The position numbers and the translations under genes were made by a program. A DNA stretch of 64,000 nt from contig JAJDEN010000064.1 of assembly GCA_029259775.1 (NCBI GenBank), positions 40,227-104,226 of the forward strand, given 5' to 3'. Shown here one piece after another: positions 28,442 through 37,816 of this stretch. Below the pieces are notes generated by a model, which saw only the letters and a list, made by a program, of their open reading frames with translations, was not told the DNA's origin and ran no database searches. Source of the DNA: Planctomycetota bacterium. Lineage in GTDB: Bacteria > Planctomycetota > PLA2 > JAEUHO01. Position 1 is the first letter of the stretch. The number at the start of each line of letters is the position of its first letter.

Positions 28442-29209
28442 TCAGTCGGCAGCGAGAATCGCCGCGACCTCTGCGCTCACGTCCAGGTTCGTGGTCACGG
28501 ACTGGACGTCGTCATTGTCCTCGAAGAGGCCCTGCAGTTTCATCACCTTGCGTGCCGTCTTCTCATCGGCGTCGACCGTCGTCGAGGGGATCATGGCCAG
28601 CTCGGAGCGCCGTGCCTCGAGGCCGGCCTCCTTGATCGCCGCAAGGACCGCGGCGAAGGACGGCACGTCAGACGTGATGAGGAAGAACGCGTCGTCGTCT
28701 GTCTCGCCCTGGAGCGCCACGTCCTCGGCCCCAGCCTCGACGGCGATCTCGAACAATTGCTCTTCGGTCGTCTGAGCCGCCGTGATCTCGATCACGCCCT
28801 TGCGCTCGAAGAGGTAGGCGACGGAACCGGGGCTTCCGATGGAGCCGCCGTTCTTCCTGAAGATGATGTTGATCTCGGTGTTCGTGCGGTTGCGGTTGTC
28901 CGTCAGGGTCTCGATCAGGATCGCCACGCCGTTCGGCCCGTAGCCCTCGTAGGTGAGCTCGACGTAGTCCGTGCCGCCTGTCGCGCCGCTGGCACGCGCG
29001 ATCGCGCGCTTGATGTTGTCCTTCGGCATGTTCGCCGCGCGCGCCTTGTCGATGCACAGCGCGAGACGCGGGTTGTCTTCGGGCTTCGGGCCGCCGACGC
29101 GCACCGCCGCCATGATGAGCGTCGAGATCTTGGAGAAGGCCTTGCCGCGCTTGGCATCGGTGCGCGCCTTCTTGTGCATGATGTTGGCGAAATGACTGTG
29201 GCCTGCCAC
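28442..29209 (-). CDS. yebC: YebC/PmpR family protein
   Basis: The 255-residue product has the full YebC/TACO1 layout. The N-terminus MAGHSHFANIMHKK matches the family start, and the GYGPNGVAILIETLTDNRNR segment is diagnostic. Members act as transcription regulators or help ribosomes through proline stretches; the role here is not resolved by sequence. GTG 29209 is used with GGAG about 10 nt upstream. It is followed by moxR on the same strand. Confidence 0.95.
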   Translation of the reverse strand: MAGHSHFANIMHKKARTDAKRGKAFSKISTLIMAAVRVGGPKPEDNPRLALCIDKARAANMPKDNIKRAIARASGATGGTDYVELTYEGYGPNGVAILIETLTDNRNRTNTEINIIFRKNGGSIGSPGSVAYLFERKGVIEITAAQTTEEQLFEIAVEAGAEDVALQGETDDDAFFLITSDVPSFAAVLAAIKEAGLEARRSELAMIPSTTVDADEKTARKVMKLQGLFEDNDDVQSVTTNLDVSAEVAAILAAD

Positions 29210-29291
29210 GGACTGGATCTCCGGTATGCGCCGCGGCAGCGAGGCTCCCGCTGCAGCGCCGTGCTCATCTGGCTGCGTTCAATCTAAACGA

Positions 29292-29323
29292 CGACGCCCC
29301 ACGGCGTTGGCCATGGGGCGTCG
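29292..29323 (-). terminator. Hairpin terminator after rpsI
   Basis: A 14-bp stem with one G-U wobble (29292-29305 with 29310-29323, loop GTTG) lies about 50 nt after the rpsI stop. Read on the minus strand it is followed by a short T-rich stretch (GTTTAGATTG). It should end the L13-S9 transcript. Confidence 0.7.
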
Positions 29324-29375
29324 GAATGATCTGGATGCGCCCCAGACAAGCTGGGGACGCTGCTGCAGGGAGCGC

Positions 29376-29774
29376 TTAGCGCTTGCTGAACTGGTAGCGC
29401 GCGCGGGCGCCCTTCTGGCCGTACTTCTTGCGTTCCTTGACGCGCGCGTCGCGCGTGAGGAAGTTCGCGTCACGCAACGTCTGCTCGAGGGTGTCCTCGG
29501 CCTTGAGGAGCGCGCGGGCGATGCCATGGCGTACGGCATCAGCCTGGCCCTGCGGGCCGCCGCCCTTGACGCTGACGAACACGTCGTAGCGGCTCTCGGT
29601 CTCGGTGACGACGAGGGGCTGGCGCGCGGCGATCTTCTGCGCAGGAGTCGTGAAGTACTCCTTCCAGTCCATCTTGTTGACCTGCATGACGCCCTCACCG
29701 GGCGTGATGCGAACACGGGCGACTGCCGTCTTGCGACGACCGGTGCCCCACACGTAGCTGCGTTGACCAACCAT
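29376..29774 (-). CDS. rpsI: 30S ribosomal protein S9
   Basis: The 132-residue product is S9 of the small ribosomal subunit. It begins with the conserved [14 protein letters not shown] block and ends with the basic tail [17 protein letters not shown], whose final Lys-Arg reaches the P-site t[22 protein letters not shown] is the central signature. It follows rplM by 9 nt in the usual L13-S9 operon. Confidence 0.97.
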   Translation of the reverse strand: MVGQRSYVWGTGRRKTAVARVRITPGEGVMQVNKMDWKEYFTTPAQKIAARQPLVVTETESRYDVFVSVKGGGPQGQADAVRHGIARALLKAEDTLEQTLRDANFLTRDARVKERKKYGQKGARARYQFSKR

Positions 29775-29783
29775 GTCGTGTCC

Positions 29784-30236
29784 TTACTTCCCGCCCGAGG
29801 CGTTCATGATGCTGAACGGTGTGGGCTTCTGCGCGTGGTGATCGTGGCGGTCACCAGCGTAGATCTTGAGCTTCTTCATCATCTGTCGGCCCATGTTCGT
29901 CTTGGGCATCATGCGGCGCACGGCCAGGCGGACGATGTCCTCCGGGTGGCGCTCGTTCATCCGGGCGAAGGGGACCTCGCGGAGGCCGCCCGGGTACTGG
30001 GAGTGCCAGCGGTAGATCTTCCGCTCGCGCTTCGCGCCGGTGACCTGGACCTTGCTCGCGTTGATGACGACGATGAAGTCACCTACGTCGGCGTGCGGCG
30101 TGTAGATGGGCTTGTGCTTGCCCATGAGCCGGCGGGCGATCTCCACCGCCATCCGCCCCAGGATCTCCTGCGACGCATCGACCACGTACCACTCGGCGTG
30201 GTTGCGGTCGGTCTTGGCTACGGTCGTCTTCTGCAT
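29784..30236 (-). CDS. rplM: 50S ribosomal protein L13
   Basis: The 150-residue product is L13, an early assembly protein of the large ribosomal subunit. Conserved blocks include WYVVDASQEILGRMAVEIAR, the GDFIVVINA strand and AVRRMMPKTNMGRQMMKKLK. Length is near the usual 142-150. It heads the L13-S9 operon on the minus strand. Confidence 0.97.
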   Translation of the reverse strand: MQKTTVAKTDRNHAEWYVVDASQEILGRMAVEIARRLMGKHKPIYTPHADVGDFIVVINASKVQVTGAKRERKIYRWHSQYPGGLREVPFARMNERHPEDIVRLAVRRMMPKTNMGRQMMKKLKIYAGDRHDHHAQKPTPFSIMNASGGK

Positions 30237-30352
30237 CGGCTCGGTCCAGCAGGCCCGGTGCAGCCCCCAGATTCGTGGGGCGTTTCCTCAGGCCAAGCGC
30301 TTGAAGGTAGCGGTCGGGACCCGGCGGTCAAGCGGCGCACACCCCGGAAGAT

Positions 30353-32032
30353 TCATTCCTGGGCTGGACGGTAGGTCGCCGTCAGCGCGGGAATCGGCCC
30401 CGCGCCCCGCACCCGGACCGGCAGGCGCTCCAGCCGGCCCAGCCGGAGGCGCTTCGGGTCCACATCCCCCCGCAGCAGCGGCCGCAGGACCAGCGCCCGT
30501 ACGTCCTCCGGACCGCCGCCGGCCGGCCCCAGCGCGTCGGTCTCGCGGACGATCCACGCCGTGGCCTCGGGCGGCACGTGGAGCGCCCCGTCGGCGTCGA
30601 GGATCCCGCCGCGAACCGAGACGACTCCGCCGCCCTCGAAGCGCACCTGCCCCACGTAACCCGCCCGTCCCGCGTGCAGGGCCACGGCCTCCAGCCGCCG
30701 CCCGCCGGTGCCGCCGAGATCGATCACGAGGCCGTGGGCGCGGAATCCGGGATCCGTGGGCGAGGTCCAGGCCAACCCGGCGCTGACCGCCGCCGCGGCC
30801 AGGAAGACGCCCAGGATCTGCACGCCACCGCCTCGGAGGAGACGGGTAAAGGCGGCGAGGACGAGAACGTAGACGAGCAGGAGGAGCCCCTGGGTGCGAC
30901 GCTCCGACGGCCGGTCGCGCCAGCGCTCGAAGGTGTCGGGCCACGGGGGCGATGCCGCCCCGCCCAGGAGGGCGGTGCCGACCTCGGGGACCCACAGGCC
31001 GCTCGAGAGTACTTCCCGGGTACCCGCCTCCGTCGCGGCGCGTACGACGCGTCCCCCACCGAGGTCACGAGCACCCTCGGGCCCCGCACGACGGGACCGG
31101 GCAGCGTGGCGCAGCGCCCGCGCGAGGTGCGGAGGCCAGTCGCGCTCGGGCGCCGGACCGATGACGAGGCCACCCTTGCGAACGAAGCCGGCCACAGCCC
31201 GGGCCTTGCTGCGACCCGCCGGGTCGTCCTCGCGCCAGGCCCCCTCGCGCACGAGTACGGCGTCGAAGGCCTGGAGGTCGAAGGCATGATCGAAGCGGAC
31301 ACGCGAGCCATGGACCGCCGTGAGTTCGCCACCGGACGGCAGGACGCCGGGCTGGGCCGCTCCGTCCAGCACGAGAACGACAGGCCGCGGCCCGGGGATC
31401 GTCGCGCGCGCCGCGCGCCGCCACCACGGTCCCCGGCCCATCCCGAGCGCGGGCGGCGTGCCGCCCGTGACGCGCACGGGAGCCCCCTTGCGCATCCCCT
31501 CGGGCAGGTCCCTGGCGTGGGCCTCGGCGCGCGGTTCGCGCGGCGGGAGCGCCTCGCGCGAAGGCGCGCTGACCGCGTTCCAGCCCGCGGGCATCAGCGG
31601 CAGACCGGCTTCGGCCAAGACCGCGCCCGCGCCCAACAAGAGCACGAGGGCTCCGGCGACGAGGGCCCGCTGCTCGCTGAACGCCAGGGCGACCGCGAGG
31701 ACCGCGACAGCGATCCATCCCAGTCCGGGCACGGCGGCGCCTCCCGCTTCGAGCCAGGTGAACACGAGGAACGGCACGGCTCCGAGCAGCAGGAGCGGCG
31801 CCCGCCAGCGCCCCCGCCGAGCGGGCCCCACGATCAGCAGGAAGGCCGCGACGACGGCCAGGAGCAAGGCCCCGTAGGCGGCCGGCCTCCCTGGCAGGAA
31901 CGGCACGCGGAGCAGACCGCTCGTACGCAGGGCGAGGGCACTCGCGACGACGGCGAGCGCGACCACGGCAGAATCACCTCGCGCGGGGCGCCTAGGCGGA
32001 GGCGGGACGGACGGGGTGGGATCGGAGGCCAC
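30353..32032 (-). CDS. Polytopic membrane protein with central soluble domain, unknown function
   Basis: The 559-residue product has about five hydrophobic segments in the first 145 residues, a soluble region (about 150-370), two more membrane segments (about 385-427) and a C-terminal beta-rich domain. Within the soluble region, the pattern FDAVLVREGAW... then KARAVAGFVRKGGLVIGP resembles the glutamine-amidotransferase-like fold found in membrane proteins associated with MoxR/Bat loci; that is inference. It starts with GTG 32032, 20 nt after the stop of the FtsQ-like gene, so the two are probably one transcription unit. A role in envelope biogenesis is plausible but unproven. Confidence 0.6.
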   Translation of the reverse strand: MASDPTPSVPPPPRRPARGDSAVVALAVVASALALRTSGLLRVPFLPGRPAAYGALLLAVVAAFLLIVGPARRGRWRAPLLLLGAVPFLVFTWLEAGGAAVPGLGWIAVAVLAVALAFSEQRALVAGALVLLLGAGAVLAEAGLPLMPAGWNAVSAPSREALPPREPRAEAHARDLPEGMRKGAPVRVTGGTPPALGMGRGPWWRRAARATIPGPRPVVLVLDGAAQPGVLPSGGELTAVHGSRVRFDHAFDLQAFDAVLVREGAWREDDPAGRSKARAVAGFVRKGGLVIGPAPERDWPPHLARALRHAARSRRAGPEGARDLGGGRVVRAATEAGTREVLSSGLWVPEVGTALLGGAASPPWPDTFERWRDRPSERRTQGLLLLVYVLVLAAFTRLLRGGGVQILGVFLAAAAVSAGLAWTSPTDPGFRAHGLVIDLGGTGGRRLEAVALHAGRAGYVGQVRFEGGGVVSVRGGILDADGALHVPPEATAWIVRETDALGPAGGGPEDVRALVLRPLLRGDVDPKRLRLGRLERLPVRVRGAGPIPALTATYRPAQE

Positions 32033-32052
32033 AGGCCCCCCAACGTAGCTCG

Positions 32053-33006
32053 CTAGCGCGCGGTTCGCCTGCCCAGGAGCAGCGGGGCACGCACATCGAG
32101 GTAGGCGGGCGCGCGGAGCCCGGTCAGGAGCTCAGCCAAGCGCTGCTTCTTGGTGGTGTAGTCGTCCTCGAAAGCGACCTTGTGGCGGGCACGATCGGTA
32201 CGCCCCCACTCGATCGTGCGCGTGACACGCTCCCCGCCTCGGCGTGCGGGCGGGCAGGACAGGATGAGGCGCACTTCTCCCCCGGCGCGGTCCTCGGCCG
32301 GGAAGCGCGAAACGTCGATCCGCGTGACCGTGAGGTGCCCGCGGAAGTCGCGGTACAGGCGCGCCGCGACAGCGGCGGCGGCGACGGCCTCCTTCACGCG
32401 CTCCGTGCGGTCTTCCCAGACCTCGTCTGGATCCAGCGGCACGATCTCGGTGATGCCGCTGACGGCGGGCAGTTCGTAGGGCAGCTGCGCGAGGTAGTTG
32501 CGGTAGGGCCCGCGCGGCAGCAGGCAACCGTCGTCCGACAACAACCGCCAGCGGCGAACCTGCTTGCGACCGGCCCCGGCCGTCCAGACAGCGACCCGCG
32601 CCACGGGAACGCGCAGGACCGGCTCCACCTGCGCCCGGTTGGGGTAGAGCACGCGCACGGACTTCACGCCGCGCACGAGCGGATGGCGCGTCACGACGTT
32701 GCGCACGGCTCCCTCGGCCTCGGGGTCGTAGATCGAGATCGAGAGCGGATTGAACATGCGCGGCTGGAGGGTCCAGCGAACGTTGCTGTCGGCCCACGCC
32801 GGGAGCTCCGCGAACTCGAGCGACGCCGTCGTGAGCCGGAACTCGTCGAGGCGGTACGTGTAGGCACGCGCTTGGCGCATCACGAGGCCGGCGAGGAGGA
32901 ACACGAGCGCGGCAATCGTGAGCCGTACGAGCACGTGGCCCATGCGGGTATCCAGCAACGCCGTGAGGCGCTGGAGGCGTGTCGGCGGGGGCTTGCGTCG
33001 TGCCAT
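32053..33006 (-). CDS. FtsQ/DivIB-like division protein (tentative)
   Basis: The 317-residue product is bitopic: a basic cytoplasmic N-terminus, one membrane segment (about 26-43) and an extracytoplasmic part. The extracytoplasmic part contains a POTRA-like pattern (RHPLVRGVKSVRVLYPN followed by VEPVLRVPVARVAVW) and then a stretch like the beta domain of FtsQ (LLSDDGCLLPRG, LPAVSGI). FtsQ links FtsL and FtsB to the divisome. Its place just beyond murB, where ftsQ normally sits in division clusters, supports the call, although a plus-strand gene pair lies between them. ATG 33006 is preferred over TTG 33072; neither has a good ribosome binding site. It could instead be another POTRA-type protein. 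Confidence 0.6.
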   Translation of the reverse strand: MARRKPPPTRLQRLTALLDTRMGHVLVRLTIAALVFLLAGLVMRQARAYTYRLDEFRLTTASLEFAELPAWADSNVRWTLQPRMFNPLSISIYDPEAEGAVRNVVTRHPLVRGVKSVRVLYPNRAQVEPVLRVPVARVAVWTAGAGRKQVRRWRLLSDDGCLLPRGPYRNYLAQLPYELPAVSGITEIVPLDPDEVWEDRTERVKEAVAAAAVAARLYRDFRGHLTVTRIDVSRFPAEDRAGGEVRLILSCPPARRGGERVTRTIEWGRTDRARHKVAFEDDYTTKKQRLAELLTGLRAPAYLDVRAPLLLGRRTAR

Positions 33007-33295
33007 GGGTGGGGTGAGGGGCAGGCGCAGGACGACCTGGGGTCGCCGCGTGAGCCTCCCTTCCGAGGGCAAGAGATCGGTTCACCTCCGGGCCCCCTGA
33101 ACCGCTGCGGGCCTAGCAGCCACCTACGCCTTCATGTCTTCCGAGAGGGTGGTTCGTACTTCGTTCGCTGCCCTGGGGCCGGCGCAGGCCCCCGCATGGG
33201 GGGTGTTGGCACAAAAGCTGTGTGTCCGCCAGAGGCTGATGGCCGATGAGGAGGCCGGCGAGTTCCGCGCAGGGGGCCGGAACCAGGGGTAGCGC

Positions 33296-35227
33296 ATGAG
33301 TGAAGCCATCGCTTCGGAAGCCGGACCGGGGACAGCGCCCGAGTTCCGTCTCGCCGAGTGCTGGGCGGACTTCACCAAGGCCATTGCGATCTACCCGGAC
33401 TCCAACGAGCGTGTCCGCGCCAAGCTGCGCGAGATGCTCGCCCTGCTCGCGGCCGCGCTGCAAGAAGCGAAGGCCGAGCGCAGCCTCGATCCGGAGCGCG
33501 GGATCTCGATCCTGTTCCGCGAGGACGTCGTCGTGCTCCCCAGCGAGAGCCACGATCTCCCGCCGTCCTCCGCGCTGGCCTGGCTGCGCACGCGGCTGGA
33601 CCACGCCGGACTCGCGGGCGTCGAGCTGCTCCCCGAGGTCACCGAGGAGAGCGTGATCGGGTTCTCGCGGCAGTTGCTCGCGAACTACCTGCGCAAGGAG
33701 CCGGGCGTCTCCGCGCGTGACCTCTGGCCGGAAGTCCACGAAGGCGTCGTCCTCATCGACCGCCGCTTCGACGGCACGTTTGGCGGCGTCGGGGGCACCG
33801 GCACCTTCGCGGGCGGCTCGGGCATGGCGACGGCTGGCACGGATACGCGCCACTTCATCAACAGCCTGTTGGCCCACCCCAAGGTGAGCAAGCGCCTCGC
33901 GCGGATCCAGGCGCACACGCTGGACCAGATCGCCGAAGGCGAGACCACGGGCCGCGCGTCGGACATGCTCAAGACGATCGTCGACGAGCTTCCGGCGGAT
34001 GCCATGCACAGCCGGGACGCCCTCATCTCGGCCGTCTGCGACGTCATGGAGGGCATCGAGGGCCGCGTCGGGGGCGCTGCGGCGAACCACCCCGCAAGCG
34101 CCGACAACGAGCGCTTCATCAACCTGATGCATCAGGTGAGCCGCCAGCACTTCGCGCGGCAGGGGCCCGAGCTGGAGCGACTCAAGACCGCCGGCGTGGT
34201 CCAGACGCCGGCCGGCGGTCGCGCGCGCGACGCCGACATCGACGACGACGTGGAGCAGCTGCTCGAGGAGGTCAACCGGCTGCCGGCGACGCTCGGCGTG
34301 CGACTGGCCGACGACGCGGCCGACGCTGCGGCCGAGCAGCTCACGGTCCTCATGCACTACCTCGTCAACCTCGAGCGGCCTTCGGAGCTGCGCGGGCTCT
34401 ATCCGTTGCTGAACCGCGTGCTCGAGTCGCCGGGGCCGGGCGAGTTCGCCGTCTTGCGTCGCTACCTCGAGGGCGAGGCCGAGAGCGAGGCCGTGCGTAT
34501 GCACCGCCGGGCCGCGGTCATCGAGTTCCTCGTGCGGGCCGGGCAGCCCTATCTGCTGCGCGCCTGCGGCGCACTGACGCCCGAGTACGTGCTCGAGTCT
34601 TTCCCGAAAGGGTTCGGCCTGTACCTCGAGACGATCGACATGGACTCCCCCCGGGACGCGGAAGAACTGGATGACGTGTGCCGCAAGATCGGCGACGAAC
34701 GCCTGCTCGAGGCCGGACCGGCACTCCAGGGCGATCTCGCCAAGCTGACAAGCCGTCAATCGTCCGCACTCTTCAATCGCCCGAACCGCGACCGGCTGGC
34801 CCTGATCTCCCTCCTGCTCGCCCACCACCCCGAGAGCCGCGTCATCGAGGCAGCCACCTTCCTGCGCGCGCTCGACCTGCCCGAGGAGGAGAACTTCCTC
34901 CTCTTCCACTTCAATGAGTTCTCGCTGATGACCGAGGCCTACCTGCGCGGTCTGATCGACCTGCACTTCAAGCGCTGCACCCGCGAGGACCTGTACGGGG
35001 CCGTGAGCGAGGTCCTCTGCCGGCACATCCTGGCGATGCGCCAACGGAATCCGCAGGACCGGGCGCGGCTCGACTCGATCCGGCATCTGGCGCGGTTCCC
35101 GTCTGCTCGCGGCTGGCATCTGCTGCAGGAGATCGCCAAGGCCGGCTTCGGCCCCTTTGGGGGCAAGGAGCCCGCCTCCGTCCGCCGCCTCGCCCGCACC
35201 GTCTCTCGTGACTACAAGGCAGCCTAG
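33296..35227 (+). CDS. Large helical-repeat protein paired with an HD-GYP protein
   Basis: The 643-residue product has no signal peptide and is almost entirely helical, as in HEAT-like repeat proteins; a Gly-rich linker lies near 160-180. Its first about 120 residues (IAIYPDSNERVRAKLREM, a strand ISILFREDVVVLP, then SSALAWLRTRL) follow the same pattern as the start of the downstream HD-GYP protein, suggesting a shared N-terminal domain. The two genes are 9 nt apart and probably co-transcribed. ATG 33296 has AGGGG upstream. A role as partner or scaffold in c-di-GMP signalling is inference from this pairing. Confidence 0.7.
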   Translation: MSEAIASEAGPGTAPEFRLAECWADFTKAIAIYPDSNERVRAKLREMLALLAAALQEAKAERSLDPERGISILFREDVVVLPSESHDLPPSSALAWLRTRLDHAGLAGVELLPEVTEESVIGFSRQLLANYLRKEPGVSARDLWPEVHEGVVLIDRRFDGTFGGVGGTGTFAGGSGMATAGTDTRHFINSLLAHPKVSKRLARIQAHTLDQIAEGETTGRASDMLKTIVDELPADAMHSRDALISAVCDVMEGIEGRVGGAAANHPASADNERFINLMHQVSRQHFARQGPELERLKTAGVVQTPAGGRARDADIDDDVEQLLEEVNRLPATLGVRLADDAADAAAEQLTVLMHYLVNLERPSELRGLYPLLNRVLESPGPGEFAVLRRYLEGEAESEAVRMHRRAAVIEFLVRAGQPYLLRACGALTPEYVLESFPKGFGLYLETIDMDSPRDAEELDDVCRKIGDERLLEAGPALQGDLAKLTSRQSSALFNRPNRDRLALISLLLAHHPESRVIEAATFLRALDLPEEENFLLFHFNEFSLMTEAYLRGLIDLHFKRCTREDLYGAVSEVLCRHILAMRQRNPQDRARLDSIRHLARFPSARGWHLLQEIAKAGFGPFGGKEPASVRRLARTVSRDYKAA

Positions 35228-35236
35228 GGGACGACC

Positions 35237-36685
35237 ATGTGTGAGCAGCATCTGCATGACGACGAGAGGGACGCGCGCCCGAGCGGGCCCGTAGCTTTCG
35301 TCGATGAACTGGTCGTCGCCCTCACGAACGCGCGCATCTACTCGGACGAACACCCGCGCGTGAACTCGGCCGTGGAGGTCCTGCACGAGGGTCTCCAGCA
35401 CCTGCTGCGCGAATCAGATCGTGGTCGTGTGCAGATCGGCGCCTCGGACGGCTTCATCTTCTACGCAGGCCAGCCGCTGCTCGGCGCCTCCCTCTCGGCC
35501 CAGCGCCTCCTGCAGACCCTCGAGGAACTCGGCTCCGGCGGCCTGTCCTTCGAGAGCACGACGACGCAGGAGGATCTGTCGAGCCTCGTGCGCTTCGTGA
35601 GCCGCGAGGCGAAGCGCGTGGATCGTTTCGACGTTGCCAACAGCGCCCTCGACAAGCAGGGCTGCCGTTCCGTGCGCCTGCTGCCGCCCTACCAGGAGGC
35701 CTCCGGCTCGTGGACCGACAAGATCGAGTCCGAGTGGGTGGAGGACTTCGAGTCCGAGACCCTGCAGACCGCGCTCGATCTCGATCTCGACATGGAGCTG
35801 CCCGCGCGCATCTACCAGGACGTGGTCGGTGCGCTCCAAGACGCGATGGTCCAGTCGTGCAGCGGCAAGAACCTCGATACCGCACCGGCCGCAGGCTACG
35901 TGGAGTCGATCCTCACGCAGCTCACCCACGACACGACGTCGATGATGCGCTTGTCGCGCTACGAGAAGTACGACGCGTTCACCTTCGGGCACTCGATCCG
36001 TGTCTGCTTCATCGCACTCAACTTCGCCCGGCACCTGACGAAAGACGAGCGACTGCTCGAGCGCATCGGCATGGCCGCGCTCATGCACGACATCGGCAAA
36101 GCCTGGGTGCCCTTCGAGGTCCTGCACTCCACGGAGCGACTCTCCGACGCGGAGCGCGCCGAGATGAACATGCACCCGGTGCATGGCGGCCAGATCCTGC
36201 TGGACAGCAACAATCCGGACCCGCTGGCGGTGAGCGTCGCGTTCTCCCACCACCAGAACCAGGACGGCGGTGGCTACCCGCAGTCGATCCGCCTCGCGCG
36301 CCCGTCCGCCGCAACGATGATCGTGAAGATCGCTGACGTGTACGAAGCGCTCACGGCCGTCCGCCCCTACAAGCCCAAGATGGCCCCCGCGCGGGCCTAC
36401 CGGATCATGATGGACATGCAGGGCTTCTTCGAGCCGTCGCTCTTGCGCCGGTTCATCGAGGTGAACGGCGTCTACCCGGTGGGAAGCCGCGTGAAGCTGA
36501 GCACCGGCGAGGTCGGCCGCGTCATCCAGTTGACGGACTCGCCGCTCGAGCCGATCGTCTCGACCGACCAGGCCGAGAGCGGCGAGGGTCTGTTCTACGA
36601 GGACGTCCAGGATCTCGATCTGCGCGAGCGCTTCGGCAAGAACCGCATCAAGGTGGACAAGGTCCTTCTCGACGCGGAGATGTAG
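35237..36685 (+). CDS. HD-GYP domain protein, probable c-di-GMP phosphodiesterase
   Basis: The 482-residue product has an N-terminal domain (about 10-150) related in pattern to that of the upstream gene, and a C-terminal HD-GYP domain (about 210-420). The HD pair is H284-D285 in MHDIGKAWVP, followed by the HPVHGG helix, H337-H338 and G346-Y347-P348 in QDGGGYP. These residues are those needed for c-di-GMP hydrolysis to pGpG or GMP; the HHExxDG form is changed to HHQNQDG. No receiver domain is present, so the N-terminal domain probably senses or recruits. It could control motility linked to the pilus genes upstream; that is inference. It converges with murB. Confidence 0.88.
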   Translation: MCEQHLHDDERDARPSGPVAFVDELVVALTNARIYSDEHPRVNSAVEVLHEGLQHLLRESDRGRVQIGASDGFIFYAGQPLLGASLSAQRLLQTLEELGSGGLSFESTTTQEDLSSLVRFVSREAKRVDRFDVANSALDKQGCRSVRLLPPYQEASGSWTDKIESEWVEDFESETLQTALDLDLDMELPARIYQDVVGALQDAMVQSCSGKNLDTAPAAGYVESILTQLTHDTTSMMRLSRYEKYDAFTFGHSIRVCFIALNFARHLTKDERLLERIGMAALMHDIGKAWVPFEVLHSTERLSDAERAEMNMHPVHGGQILLDSNNPDPLAVSVAFSHHQNQDGGGYPQSIRLARPSAATMIVKIADVYEALTAVRPYKPKMAPARAYRIMMDMQGFFEPSLLRRFIEVNGVYPVGSRVKLSTGEVGRVIQLTDSPLEPIVSTDQAESGEGLFYEDVQDLDLRERFGKNRIKVDKVLLDAEM

Positions 36686-36712
36686 CTGCGGCCGCCTCGC
36701 GGGCGCAGCGTG

Positions 36713-36740
36713 GTAGGGGCGACCCTTGTGGTCGCCCGGC
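36713..36740. repeat. GTAGGGGCG-family intergenic repeat
   Basis: The inverted-repeat-like sequence gtaggggcgacccttgtggt then cgccc matches the core at 17241 and relatives at 40647, 53147 and 61231. It lies 28 nt after the HD-GYP stop codon. The rest of 36686-36903 shows no gene. Confidence 0.75.
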
Positions 36741-36903
36741 TCCCCTTACCCACGCCACGGTGCGGTTCGCGCCGACGCAGGCGGACCTACCTCCCGTGCC
36801 CTTACGGGTAGGTCCCGATGGAGGTCCGCAAGCGCTAGGGCGGGGACAAGCCCCCCCCCTACAGGCAGCCTTCGATCGTAGTGGGCTAGGGCAAGGGGTA
36901 GGG

Positions 36904-36930
36904 GGTCATGATCGCTGCGCGATCATGACC
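36904..36930. terminator. Hairpin between convergent HD-GYP and murB genes
   Basis: A perfect 12-bp stem (36904-36915 with 36919-36930, loop TGC) spans the murB stop codon. No T-tract is seen on either side, so it may be a bidirectional weak terminator. Confidence 0.5.
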
Positions 36931-37816
36931 AGCGCTGGACTTCCAGTTCCAGCTCGACGCCGTGGCGCGACTTCACCTCGGCCTGGACCAGCCGGATCAG
37001 GGCGTGCACGTCGCTCGCCGTCGCCTCGCCCGTGTTCACGATGAAGTTGGCGTGCTGCGTCGACACCATCGCACCACCGACGCTGCGGCCCTTGAGCTCG
37101 GACTGCTCGATGAACCAGCCTGCCGAGCGCGGACCATCCGGATTCTTGAAGATGCAGCCTGCGCTGCGCGCGGTGAGCGGCTGCGTCTCGCGCTTCCAGG
37201 CCATGGCGCGCTGGAAGAGCGCCGCCGCCGCCTCCGACGTCAGCGCCGGATCACGCCGGAACGTGGCGCCCGTCACCAAGCAGCCGGCAAACGGACTGCG
37301 CCGGTAGCCCATGTCCCCGTCGCGCACGAAGCGTCGGAACGAGTTGCCCTCCGCATCGATGCCCGTGACCTCGATCAGGGCGTCCGACACGCTGCCAAAG
37401 CGTCCGCCCGCGTTCATGAACACCACGCCGCCCACGCTGCCCGGGATGCCGGGACAGCCCGGCAGCCCGGGGATGCCTAGATCGATCGCCTTCCGCACGA
37501 GATCGGGAAAGCCGTTGCCGGCACCCACGGCAACCCGGTCCTCGTGGACGCGGAAGTACTTGAGGTTGCGCGTCGCGATGACGGCCCCCTCGATCTCGCC
37601 GTCGTCCACCAGCAGGTTGTAGCCCCCGCCCAAGACCAGCAACGGGACACCGGCAGCGCCACAAGCGCGTACAATCTCACGGCAGGCTTCTTCCGTCTCT
37701 GGCTCGAAGAGGTAGCGCGGTCGACCGCCCACGCCGAGGGACGTCCGGCGAGCGAGGCCCTGCGCGCGTTCGCGGGCGTCCTCAAAGTCGTGCGGCAAGA
37801 CCACGGGCCACCTCAT
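36923..37816 (-). CDS. murB: UDP-N-acetylenolpyruvoylglucosamine reductase MurB
   Basis: MurB reduces UDP-GlcNAc-enolpyruvate to UDP-MurNAc in the cytoplasm using FAD and NADPH. The 297-residue product shows the FAD-binding GGGYNLLVDDGEIEGAVI and PGIPGSVGGVVFMNAG segments, the YRRSPF block typical of the shorter type II enzymes, and SAGCIFKNP, where Cys takes the place of the usual proton-donating Ser, a change known in many MurB proteins. The ATG at 37816 overlaps the 3' end of murC by 35 bp, showing tight coupling. Confidence 0.95.
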   Translation of the reverse strand: MRWPVVLPHDFEDARERAQGLARRTSLGVGGRPRYLFEPETEEACREIVRACGAAGVPLLVLGGGYNLLVDDGEIEGAVIATRNLKYFRVHEDRVAVGAGNGFPDLVRKAIDLGIPGLPGCPGIPGSVGGVVFMNAGGRFGSVSDALIEVTGIDAEGNSFRRFVRDGDMGYRRSPFAGCLVTGATFRRDPALTSEAAAALFQRAMAWKRETQPLTARSAGCIFKNPDGPRSAGWFIEQSELKGRSVGGAMVSTQHANFIVNTGEATASDVHALIRLVQAEVKSRHGVELELEVQRWS

